In this document: positions 1 through 5,828 of the stretch, in pieces
Position numbering within the stretch: position 1 is the first letter of the stretch
Layout: every line of letters begins with the position of its first letter
Assembly: GCA_004557545.1 (NCBI GenBank)
Contig: SFGV01000077.1
Span: forward strand, 1-8,769
DNA length: 8,769 nucleotides
Direction: 5' to 3'
Origin: Succinatimonas hippei
Lineage (GTDB): Bacteria > Pseudomonadota > Gammaproteobacteria > Enterobacterales > Succinivibrionaceae
Notes under the pieces: model-generated
What the model saw: the letters and a program-made list of their open reading frames with translations, nothing else
What the model was told of the DNA's origin: nothing
The model's database searches: none
Program-made: the position numbers and the translations under genes

Positions 1-97
1 TTATTACTACAGTATTAAGACTGAGCGGACCATTTCTGGTTATTTTTCTGACGTTTATAGTAAATATTCTTCTGACCTCATAAACATTTTGTTATCT

Positions 98-225
98 GAT
101 CCATTAGTTATGTGTCCGGGATCCACTTATTGTCTGGTCGCGCCGGAGGATCCATGAATCTAGTGGATCTTTTGTCAGAACAAGTGGATCTCAGGCGCGG
201 TACAAATGGATCTGATCATCAGATC
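98..225. promoter_or_regulatory. Cluster of eight GATC sites with TGGATC words
   Basis: GATC begins at 98, 120, 149, 166, 187, 209, 214 and 222. Six of the sites lie in the word TGGATC or its complement GATCCA: GATCCA at 98, 120 and 149, then TGGATC at 164, 185 and 207. The forward copies are 21 and 22 bases apart, about two helical turns, and the first two inverted copies are 22 apart. Such density would allow Dam- or SeqA-dependent control, as in phase-variable promoters or origins, but I see no DnaA boxes and no confident promoter. The functional reading is inference. Confidence 0.4.
209..225. repeat. 17-bp perfect inverted repeat with three GATC sites
   Basis: GATCTGATCATCAGATC is an inverted repeat with eight-base arms around a single central C. 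It contains GATC at 209, 214 and 222. Its core 11-mer CTGATCATCAG (212-222) occurs again at 1186-1196, so the same palindrome lies on both sides of the gene at 331-1023. It may be a protein-binding site. No function is shown. Confidence 0.5.
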
Positions 226-330
226 ATGCGGTTGTACTGGCTGAGAGCCACAGAAAATCGCGGGTATATTGGAATTTGACACAAACCTGATTTGGATAAA
301 CGCGCGGCTTCTAAGGTGCCAGCCTGGTCA

Positions 331-1023
331 TCAGGAGAACAAGTCATCGTTGTTGTTAAATGAGTCGAAGCTGTTGTCAAACAGATCAGAAGTGCTATCG
401 CAGATACTGGTGCCGCTGTCGAACAGATCGGGCGAACTGCCGTAAATGTCATTGCTACTGTTAAATGGGGCAGATGTGTCGCTGAACAAATCTGCGTTGT
501 TCTCGAACATATCGTTATTGTCGCTATAGATGCTGGTATTGTTGTTCAGCGTGTCTTCAATCCCTGAGGATGAGGATCCGTAGTTCATGTCATTATTTGA
601 ACTATCTGTCATTAAGCCTGGAGAGGTGGCGAGGCTGTCATTGTGAAGCATATCCCCGGTGAATGTGCTGGTGGAAGATCCTGTCATATAGCTATGATGA
701 AAGATGTTGTAAGGAAGATAGCTGAATAAAGGATTTGTATATTCATCGACTGACGTATCGTGATGAAAACTTGAAAATAAGTGTATTGATCTATCTTTTC
801 TTAAAACAGGGTAGTCATCGTCAGTCAGGAGCTTATTGTCAGAAATATTGGTGACGGCGCCGCTGTCAGCATCTTTAAAAATATCTGTATCATGCTCGTG
901 TTCCGTCTGGCGCCCGCTTTCAGGAGATCTGCCTGTCGGTTGTCGTATTGAATCGAAAGCCAGCAGAACGTCCGCTACCACGATAAAAAAGACAAATAAA
1001 AAACACACGATGAAAAAGCCCAT
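331..1023 (-). CDS. Hypothetical signal-anchored protein with C-terminal heptapeptide repeats
   Basis: I do not recognise this 230-residue protein. Residues 2-22 are strongly hydrophobic and no clear cleavage site follows, so an uncleaved N-terminal membrane anchor is likely, with the rest facing either side. Residues 23-110 are polar with charged clusters. Residues 111-230 are very rich in Ser, Asn and Asp and should be disordered. From residue 164 to the end the sequence falls into 7-residue units of the form D-[LMI]-[FY]-x-[SND]-x-x (for example DMFENNA, DIYGSSP, DLFDSGT, DLFDNSF), nine full units plus a final DLFS. The ATG at 1021-1023 has an AAAGAGA element about 6 bases upstream, a modest ribosome binding site. 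The gene stands alone, separated from the sugar cluster by 365 bases. The low-complexity composition leaves some doubt that it is translated, but the regular repeat and the anchor argue that it is. Confidence 0.6.
   Translation of the reverse strand: MGFFIVCFLFVFFIVVADVLLAFDSIRQPTGRSPESGRQTEHEHDTDIFKDADSGAVTNISDNKLLTDDDYPVLRKDRSIHLFSSFHHDTSVDEYTNPLFSYLPYNIFHHSYMTGSSTSTFTGDMLHNDSLATSPGLMTDSSNNDMNYGSSSSGIEDTLNNNTSIYSDNNDMFENNADLFSDTSAPFNSSNDIYGSSPDLFDSGTSICDSTSDLFDNSFDSFNNNDDLFS
334..534 (-). repeat. Diverged 21-bp tandem repeat encoding DLF-type heptapeptides
   Basis: This segment encodes residues 164-230 of the hypothetical protein. Nine and a half units of 7 codons keep the aromatic at position 3 (Phe or Tyr in most units; Cys in the unit SICDSTS) and usually Asp at position 1. 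The DNA copies have diverged although the protein pattern persists, which suggests selection on the peptide motif rather than a recent expansion. Confidence 0.6.
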
Positions 1024-1185
1024 TGGAAGTCTCTTTATGCTTTAGCGGTTTACGCCGGAACTTAAGATCTTCGAACAAATACCATCTGTCCTAATAATAG
1101 TTCTGATCAGATGGAAATGTATGAATAAATCCGGGAGCTAAGCTTTTGAATCACAAAAAAGCTCAAATTTTTCCGTAATTTTATT

Positions 1186-1196
1186 CTGATCATCAG
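1186..1196. repeat. Second copy of the CTGATCATCAG palindrome
   Basis: This 11-base inverted repeat is identical to the core at 212-222. It lies about 163 bases upstream of the start of the hypothetical gene, in its likely promoter region. A shared binding site for one regulator is possible but unproven. Confidence 0.4.
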
Positions 1197-1273
1197 TTAG
1201 ATGGCGTGTGGATACTTGGATGGAAGCAAACTTCTGGAACATCTGAATAGGTTTACCTGGTAAATTTTAGGAT

Positions 1274-1330
1274 CATGACAACTCAGGTGAGCAAAGATCA
1301 GTCTATTCATGTGAGCTTTGACATGTCATG
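1274..1330. other. Imperfect long stem-loop
   Basis: CATGACA at 1274-1280 pairs with TGTCATG at 1324-1330, and inside it CAAAG at 1292-1296 pairs with CTTTG at 1316-1320, with unpaired internal stretches. The structure lies immediately beyond the GC-rich hairpin at the 3' end of the cluster. It may be part of a composite 3' end structure or an operator. The support is only base pairing by eye. Confidence 0.3.
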
Positions 1331-1331
1331 G

Positions 1332-1357
1332 ATACCCCGGACAGACCCCCGGGGTAT
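1332..1357 (-). terminator. GC-rich hairpin downstream of the isomerase gene
   Basis: ATACCCCGG (1332-1340) and CCGGGGTAT (1349-1357) form a perfect 9-bp stem with an 8-base loop, 32 bases beyond the stop codon of the isomerase gene. Neither strand has a U-tract after the stem, so it is not a standard intrinsic terminator. It could mark the 3' end of the cluster mRNA through Rho action or protection from 3' exonucleases. The assignment is tentative. Confidence 0.45.
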
Positions 1358-1388
1358 TAAGAGAAAACTGGAAACCACCTAATAATGT

Positions 1389-1970
1389 CTATTCAATATT
1401 CCGGTGCCTTTTTTCCATCTTCTTTGGATCACTTCCAAGTGTCTTTTCCATTAGCATCACCGCGAGATCTGAGAGCATAAAAAGATGCTGCTCAAAAAGA
1501 TTTCCCATTGGTTGCTTTGAAGGAACACACTCATTATCAGTGCCTTTAAATACTGCGGCAGGTATAAAGAGATAGTCATCGGCGAGTCTTACTGCCTCAG
1601 AATCCCTCTGTCCCGTGATGACAAATACTTTAGCTCCGGTATTTCTGGCATTCTCTGTTACCGTATTGATGTGACTGATTGTTCCGCAGCCGTTAACCAC
1701 AATGAAGAGATCTCCTCTGCCCATCCCGGGGCAGGTATCTTCCCAGATGTAATGAGTGTCTTTCCCCAGGTGCATAAGCCGCATGGCAAAGGATTTCGCG
1801 GCAAGTCCTTCACGGCCAACTCCCATGACAAAGATCTTATCTGCTTTAGCTACCGCTTCAGTAAGCCTTATTAAACCTACAATATCTTCTTTTTCAAAGA
1901 CCTTTTCATGTTCCTGCAACACGGTCTTATACAGATTTACAAAATCCTTTTTATACTGTGTCTGCTCCAT
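1389..1970 (-). CDS. SIS-domain sugar-phosphate isomerase, HxlB (6-phospho-3-hexuloisomerase)-like
   Basis: The 193-residue product is the usual length for HxlB-type single SIS-domain isomerases, cytoplasmic enzymes that interconvert ketose and aldose or 3-keto sugar phosphates. An N-terminal helix (1-30) precedes the SIS fold. GVGREG at 50-55 matches the family's GVGRSG, FAMRLMHLG at 61-69 is the typical helix, and residues 93-98 (NGCGTI) sit where the family usually has SGSGET. GNLFEQ at 156-161 is the conserved C-terminal catalytic-helix region. I chose the ATG at 1968-1970 because it has an AAGG about 9 bases upstream and family homology begins there. A start at 2051 would run through the terminator hairpin. 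The gene is last in the DhaK-DhaL cluster but separated by a terminator and its own palindromic leader. The changed loop suggests a substrate other than 3-hexulose 6-phosphate, probably the product of DhaK-DhaL, which is inference. Confidence 0.85.
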   Translation of the reverse strand: MEQTQYKKDFVNLYKTVLQEHEKVFEKEDIVGLIRLTEAVAKADKIFVMGVGREGLAAKSFAMRLMHLGKDTHYIWEDTCPGMGRGDLFIVVNGCGTISHINTVTENARNTGAKVFVITGQRDSEAVRLADDYLFIPAAVFKGTDNECVPSKQPMGNLFEQHLFMLSDLAVMLMEKTLGSDPKKMEKRHRNIE

Positions 1971-1981
1971 GTCCCCAAACC

Positions 1982-1995
1982 TTATTTGCAAATAA
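1982..1995. promoter_or_regulatory. 14-bp perfect palindrome upstream of the isomerase start
   Basis: TTATTTGCAAATAA is a perfect palindrome ending 11 bases before the isomerase ATG, so it overlaps the leader just upstream of the ribosome binding site. Its position suits an operator for a dimeric repressor, or a leader structure that masks initiation. Confidence 0.45.
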
Positions 1996-2000
1996 ATGAA

Positions 2001-2015
2001 TTGTGTTTTACACAA
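2001..2015. promoter_or_regulatory. 15-bp inverted repeat downstream of the dhaL terminator
   Basis: TTGTGTTTTACACAA has six-base arms, TTGTGT and ACACAA, around TTT. It lies just past the U-tract of the dhaL terminator and five bases from the TTATTTGCAAATAA palindrome. Together the two make a compact candidate operator for separate control of the isomerase gene. Confidence 0.45.
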
Positions 2016-2017
2016 GT

Positions 2018-2044
2018 AAAAAGCCGGCCATACAGCCGGCCTTT
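2018..2044 (-). terminator. Intrinsic terminator between dhaL and the isomerase
   Basis: On the minus strand GCCGGC (2040-2035), a TGTATG loop and GCCGGC (2028-2023) form a 6-bp GC stem. Flanking A and U residues with one G-U pair extend it to about 10 bp, and five U residues follow. This is a good Rho-independent terminator about 20 bases after the dhaL stop codon. The isomerase gene lies beyond it, so it is reached by readthrough or has its own promoter. Confidence 0.8.
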
Positions 2045-2063
2045 CAGACATTACCAGGTCAGT

Positions 2064-2699
2064 TTAGTTTAGTGTGGTATCAAGAGCCTTGAAGATAAGA
2101 CTACCTACCACAGCGCCCTGATCGACCTTGCCTAGTACCTGATCGCCGTAATACACGGCGCGGCCAAACTTGGGCTTCATGTTGACAGTGGCGTCACGTC
2201 CCTCAGCCGCGGCTTTGTCGGCATCCTTCGCCGCGTCAGCAGCGCTTTTGCCGGATGCGACAGCGTCAGCAAAAGCCTTTGCACCGGGGCCTAAAGCGTC
2301 AACTATGGTTCTGTCACCTTCACTGGCCTTGCCGCGGTGTTTTACGCCATCGGTAAAACCTGTAATGAATGAGGCGAGATCAGCGTCTGTAAGCTCGGTT
2401 TTGCCTTTTACAGCCTTGCCTGCGCCCATAAAGCCGCTCGCGACCAGAGTACCCATGGTTGAGGGTACTTTGCGTGACATTGCCATGCCGGCCTGAGCAG
2501 TAAGCTTGCCGATGTCGGTTTCCTTTGAGTTGTCAGCAAAGGCTGACGCCTCGGCAAATCCGGCGGTCATGGTAAGACCAAGATCGCCATCACCTAAAGC
2601 TGAATCCAGATCGATTAAGTACTGCTTGTTCTCTTCCATAAGGTTGGAGCAGGTCTTAATGAACTTGCGGAGTTTCTCAATATCAAAATCAAAAGCCAT
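2064..2699 (-). CDS. DhaL-like ATP-binding kinase subunit (DAK2 family)
   Basis: The 211-residue product matches the length and motif order of DhaL, the subunit that carries nucleotide and phosphorylates a ketose held by DhaK. The metal-binding aspartates are present as D32, D37 and D39 in LDSALGDGDLG. E. coli DhaL has a His after the last Asp (GDADHG), and here it is Leu40. VPSTMGTL at 78-85 replaces the Gly-rich GGASGP loop of E. coli. GVKHRGKASEGDRT at 118-131 and the region GRAVYYGDQ near residue 180 are typical of the family. Residues 138-170 are Ala/Asp/Lys-rich and probably helical. The ATG at 2697-2699 has AAGGTGG five bases upstream, and the gene begins 10 bases after the dhaK stop. 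No DhaM is present in the window, so nucleotide is probably exchanged as ATP rather than recharged by a phosphotransferase system. The true substrate is unknown. Confidence 0.88.
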   Translation of the reverse strand: MAFDFDIEKLRKFIKTCSNLMEENKQYLIDLDSALGDGDLGLTMTAGFAEASAFADNSKETDIGKLTAQAGMAMSRKVPSTMGTLVASGFMGAGKAVKGKTELTDADLASFITGFTDGVKHRGKASEGDRTIVDALGPGAKAFADAVASGKSAADAAKDADKAAAEGRDATVNMKPKFGRAVYYGDQVLGKVDQGAVVGSLIFKALDTTLN

Positions 2700-2709
2700 A
2701 TTGACCACC

Positions 2710-3714
2710 TTACAGCTGGTTTTGTGAAAGGAACGGAGTCTCAAAAGGCATCTTCAGGTATTTCTTAAGCTCATCATCAAGCTTTAAGAGTGATATCGAC
2801 ATACCGGCCATATCCATTGAGGTCGCGAATTCACCAACATAGACGTTAAAGACCTTGATCCCCTGAGCCTTTAAGATCTGATCTACCTTGCGGTAGACGA
2901 TGTAGAGTTCCTCACGCGGGGTGGCGCCAAGACCGTTTATAAGCACCGATACCTCATCGCCTTTGACATATGGCAGATCCTTTAATATAGGATCCATCAT
3001 CTGCTCGACGATCTCATCGCTGGTCTTGAGATCTTCAAGCTTGATGCCAGGCTCGCCGTGAATACCCATACCGATCTCCATCTTGCCGTCGGGAAGCGAG
3101 AAATTGGCTTTGCCTTTTTCAGGGATGATGCAGGGGGAAAGGGCCATGCCGCAGGTGCGTACGTTATCGGCAGCCTTATGGGCCAGGCGCTCGACCTCAT
3201 CAAGCGAGAGCATGGACTCGGCGGCGGCGCCGGCTATCTTGAAGACGTAGAAGATGCCTGCGACACCGCGGCGTTTGCCCGCGTTGTCCTTTGGTGCTGA
3301 CAGAACGTCATCGCCAGCGGCCAGCTGACGGACCTCAATATCCTCCATCTCGGCCATGTCCTTTGCCATATCAAAGTTCATGATATCGCCGCCGTAGTTG
3401 CCATAGATATAGAGAACGCCGGCGCCCTGATTTATCTCTCTTGTGACATTCATCATCTGATCAGGGCTTGGTGACTGGAAGACACCGCCTACGGAGCATC
3501 CGTCAAGCATGCCTTTGCCGACGTAACCTAAAAAGAGCGGAAGATGACCAGAGCCGCCACCCGTTGCCAGTCCAACCTTGCCTTTTTTCTTGTATTTGCT
3601 GACCAGGCAACGTTTGTCGCCGTCAACAAAGGTGACCTTGTCAGGGGATGCCGCGTAAAGACCGTCGAGCATTTCATCGACGTAGTTCTTAGGATCGTTT
3701 ACTAAACGTTGCAT
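2710..3714 (-). CDS. DhaK-like ketose-binding kinase subunit (DAK1 family)
   Basis: The 334-residue product is a complete DhaK-type subunit, which binds a short ketose through a covalent link to an active-site histidine and presents it to DhaL in the cytoplasm. GGGSGHLP at 52-59 corresponds to the GGGSGHEP loop, with His57 conserved but Glu changed to Leu58. YGNYGGDIMNFDMA at 104-117 gives the acidic catalytic Asp110, GKRRGVAG lies at 146-153, and the covalent His is His219 in GIHGE. NGLGATP and the C-terminal TSMDMAGMSISLLKLDDEL follow the usual DhaK pattern. AAGGAG lies 6 bases before the ATG at 3712-3714. It is followed by dhaL and preceded, after a terminator-like hairpin, by the permease. 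Close relatives act on dihydroxyacetone, erythrulose isomers or apulose. The motif changes suggest one of the non-dihydroxyacetone groups, but the sequence alone does not say which. Confidence 0.9.
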   Translation of the reverse strand: MQRLVNDPKNYVDEMLDGLYAASPDKVTFVDGDKRCLVSKYKKKGKVGLATGGGSGHLPLFLGYVGKGMLDGCSVGGVFQSPSPDQMMNVTREINQGAGVLYIYGNYGGDIMNFDMAKDMAEMEDIEVRQLAAGDDVLSAPKDNAGKRRGVAGIFYVFKIAGAAAESMLSLDEVERLAHKAADNVRTCGMALSPCIIPEKGKANFSLPDGKMEIGMGIHGEPGIKLEDLKTSDEIVEQMMDPILKDLPYVKGDEVSVLINGLGATPREELYIVYRKVDQILKAQGIKVFNVYVGEFATSMDMAGMSISLLKLDDELKKYLKMPFETPFLSQNQL

Positions 3715-3746
3715 AATTAACTCCTTAGCAAGTTTTCTGAATTCTC

Positions 3747-3771
3747 AAAAGACACCCGCAAGACGGGTATC
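3747..3771 (-). terminator. Terminator-like hairpin between the second permease and dhaK
   Basis: On the minus strand GATACCCG (3771-3764) pairs with CGGGTGTC (3758-3751) with one G-U pair around a 5-base loop, and UUUU follows. It lies 17 bases after the permease stop and before the dhaK ribosome binding site. The short U-tract suggests partial termination, lowering kinase relative to transporter expression. Confidence 0.65.
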
Positions 3772-3787
3772 TCTTATCTGTAAATTT

Positions 3788-4804
3788 TTACGAGCTTTTC
3801 TTCTCAAGCCGCGCCTTTTTTATCTTTGGAACGGCTCCTTTGACGATCACCACCACGATGATGATAAGTCCCCACATGGCGGTAATAAGGAAAGAGTCGA
3901 CTCCCATGAGGTTTAACCCTGATGAAATGAACTGCAATATGATCACCGCGATGACAGTACCGGCGACCTTGCCAAATCCTCCGAAAGGATTGACGTTGCC
4001 GAGGAAGCCCGCGAGGATCGAGACGAGCAGGTAGGATGAGGCGTAGTCAGCCTTGACCGAGTTGAGCTGTCCTATCATTACAAGCGAAGTCAGCACCGCG
4101 AAGAACGATGAGAGCATGTACTGCTGAACCGTGACCTTCACAAGGCTTACATTTGAGTAGCGTGTAGCCTGCTGGTTCGAACCCATCATGTAGAGCTCAT
4201 GACCAAACGATGTGCGGTTTAAGATAAAGCTCGCGACCGACGCTCCAATGATGAAGATCAAAAGCGCGCTCGGAACTCCGAAGATGGTGCTGTTGCCAAG
4301 AGCGAGCACTGATTGCGGGAAGTCAGAGATGGTATAGCCTTCGGTAAGCCAGACATTCATTCCGCCAACGATACTCATGGTACCCAAAGTCACCAGAATG
4401 TCAGGGATCTTTAAAATCGATATGAAAAGGCCATTGATGATGCCTACTATCATCGAGCAGATAAATGCTCCGATGATGCACAGCAACACAACTCCTCCTG
4501 AGGCTATGGTCATATTATCACCGGCTATAGCTTTGATCAGGATAGCGATCATGATCCCGTTGAAGTTGGCCGTGGCGATGATCGACAGGTTGATACCACC
4601 TGAGAGCATCGCGACCATCATGCCTAGTGACAATAGTCCCAGAATAGGCAACTGATAGGCCATCGAGGAGGTGTTGTTAGGCGAGATGAAGGAACTGCCG
4701 TTGAGCGCCCACATCAGCAGGTATACCGCGACCATTAAAATCAGGATCACCAGGTTCTCAGTGATAAGACGCGGAACGGAGTGATGTTTTACGTGTTCGT
4801 TCAT
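3788..4804 (-). CDS. Sugar ABC transporter permease, second of pair (RbsC/LsrD type)
   Basis: This 338-residue inner-membrane protein belongs to the BPD_transp_2 permease family used for sugars. A short N-terminal tail (1-16) is followed by about eight to ten hydrophobic segments, the first near 17-35. The family motif GGINLS lies at 69-74. The C-terminus has the usual Gly-rich turn (NPFGGFGKVAGT) before the last two segments, then a basic cytoplasmic tail. It starts one base after the stop of the upstream permease, with AAGGAGG in the end of that gene, so the two are translationally coupled. The two permeases are clearly different sequences and should form a heterodimeric channel, as in LsrCD or RhaPQ. 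Confidence 0.9.
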   Translation of the reverse strand: MNEHVKHHSVPRLITENLVILILMVAVYLLMWALNGSSFISPNNTSSMAYQLPILGLLSLGMMVAMLSGGINLSIIATANFNGIMIAILIKAIAGDNMTIASGGVVLLCIIGAFICSMIVGIINGLFISILKIPDILVTLGTMSIVGGMNVWLTEGYTISDFPQSVLALGNSTIFGVPSALLIFIIGASVASFILNRTSFGHELYMMGSNQQATRYSNVSLVKVTVQQYMLSSFFAVLTSLVMIGQLNSVKADYASSYLLVSILAGFLGNVNPFGGFGKVAGTVIAVIILQFISSGLNLMGVDSFLITAMWGLIIIVVVIVKGAVPKIKKARLEKKSS

Positions 4805-4805
4805 T

Positions 4806-5813
4806 TCAGTCCTCCTTTACCTGGACTCGCACCTGAGAGTGCTTGCGGTGCAGATCCTGCAGGGCGTTTACCGTGACCGAAAGCAGGATCACCACTCCCG
4901 TGAAGATCTGATAGAAGAAAGGGGAGATCTTCATAAGCGTAAGTCCGTTGCTAAGTACGGCAAAGAGCAGTACGCCCAGGAAGGTTCCAAGTACGGTACC
5001 GCGTCCTCCGGTAACGGACGCGCCGCCTAAGACTACCGCCGCGATAACTTCCATCTCATGGCCTACCATTGAGTTTGGCACCACCGACTGGAAGACCGCG
5101 CATTGGATGAGACTTGCAAAGCCTGCCATCGCGCCTACGAAGGTATAGATAAACAGTGTAGTGCGGCAGATATTAAAACCGACACGGCTTGCCGAGAGCT
5201 GATTGCCGCCGATGGCGACGATACTGCGGCCTAAAACCGTGTGTTTTATAAAGAGATGGACTATCACGCACAAGGCAAACCAGAAAGCAGTGCCAACGCA
5301 GATCCCAACCTCGGCTCCCGAGGCGTTGAGCTGCGGGAAGATCTTGGTGTCTGAGAGGAATGAGAAGCTCTCAGGTATGTCATAGAGCAGATCACCCGCG
5401 GTGACTACATAAAGAAAACCTATGTAGATGCTGTTGGTGGCTATGGTCACAATGATTGCGGTTATATGGTAGTAGTAGATGATCACGCCGTTGACCAGCC
5501 CCAGCAGGGCGCCTATTACCATGGTCGCGATTATCGCGAAAACCACATTGTCTACCTCATACTCTACAAAGAAGTAGACCACAACGTACTGCGCGACCTG
5601 AGCTATCGCTGTAAATGACAGATCAAAGCCTCCTGAGAGCAGAACAATTAAAACTCCCAGTGAGAAGATCCCAAGAACCGTGAAGGACTTTAGCAGATCA
5701 GCAAAGTTCTCAAGCGTAAGAAAGTTCGGGTTTACCGTGGTGATCGCCAGCGAAAAGATCACTATGAACACAAACAGGAAGAACTCTCTTGATTTAACGA
5801 ATTTTAAAAGCAT
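4806..5813 (-). CDS. Sugar ABC transporter permease, first of pair (RbsC/LsrC type)
   Basis: This 335-residue membrane protein of the BPD_transp_2 family forms half of the sugar channel. Hydrophobic segments begin at residue 11 and recur through the chain. GGFDLS at 61-66 is the family motif equivalent to GGINLS in the partner. The C-terminal half carries the highly conserved VLGGASVTGGRGTVLGT stretch that contacts the ATPase region, followed by a closing pair of membrane segments and a short charged tail. The ATG at 5811-5813 has GGGAGG about 9 bases upstream, and the start lies 15 bases after the ATPase stop. It keeps the family's consensus loop better than its partner does. Confidence 0.9.
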   Translation of the reverse strand: MLLKFVKSREFFLFVFIVIFSLAITTVNPNFLTLENFADLLKSFTVLGIFSLGVLIVLLSGGFDLSFTAIAQVAQYVVVYFFVEYEVDNVVFAIIATMVIGALLGLVNGVIIYYYHITAIIVTIATNSIYIGFLYVVTAGDLLYDIPESFSFLSDTKIFPQLNASGAEVGICVGTAFWFALCVIVHLFIKHTVLGRSIVAIGGNQLSASRVGFNICRTTLFIYTFVGAMAGFASLIQCAVFQSVVPNSMVGHEMEVIAAVVLGGASVTGGRGTVLGTFLGVLLFAVLSNGLTLMKISPFFYQIFTGVVILLSVTVNALQDLHRKHSQVRVQVKED

Positions 5814-5828
5814 TGTCAGTATCCTCCC

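Larger units (their letters stand above)
1..330. other. Left-edge region without a confident gene; GATC-dense stretch
   Basis: I find no recognisable gene here. The first 97 bases are AT-rich and contain no GATC, while bases 98-225 contain eight GATC sites. One reading frame is open from the left edge (base 2) to a TGA at 155-157, and a 41-codon reading frame starts at an ATG at 154 with GGAGG four bases upstream and ends at 277-279, so the two overlap as ATGA. Neither product matches a family I can name with confidence, and a different frame ends at base 83 after a hydrophobic run. Any of these could be a remnant or the end of a gene lying off the left edge. The region lies downstream of the minus-strand gene at 331-1023, and I see no clear intrinsic terminator for that gene. 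Confidence 0.5.
1024..1388. other. Intergenic region between the isomerase and the hypothetical gene
   Basis: No gene is visible in these 365 bases. For minus-strand transcription it holds the 3' end of the isomerase transcript (1388 to about 1270) and the leader and promoter of the hypothetical gene (about 1200 to 1024). A TATTAT hexamer on the minus strand near 1100 could be a -10 element but has no good -35 partner, so I do not annotate a promoter. The palindrome CTGATCATCAG lies at 1186-1196 and the palindrome CTGATCAG near 1106. The two hairpins at 1274-1330 and 1332-1357 are listed separately. Confidence 0.5.

Noticed and set aside
98..225. Replication origin
   Set aside because: GATC density is high, but I see no DnaA boxes and no origin-linked genes.
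219..452. Minus-strand 77-codon frame overlapping the end of the hypothetical gene
   Set aside because: It starts inside the repeat region in another frame and lacks a ribosome binding site or recognisable features.
334..534. CRISPR array or microsatellite in the repetitive segment
   Set aside because: The 21-base periodicity is a diverged coding repeat with no identical repeats and no spacers.
1971..2051. Upstream extension of the isomerase gene to an ATG at 2051
   Set aside because: The added 27 residues would be encoded by the terminator hairpin and palindromes, and family homology and the ribosome binding site fit the ATG at 1970.
2170..2496. Plus-strand 108-codon frame opposite dhaL
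   Set aside because: It is the Ala/Ser-rich antisense shadow of the Ala-rich dhaL coding sequence, with no ribosome binding site.
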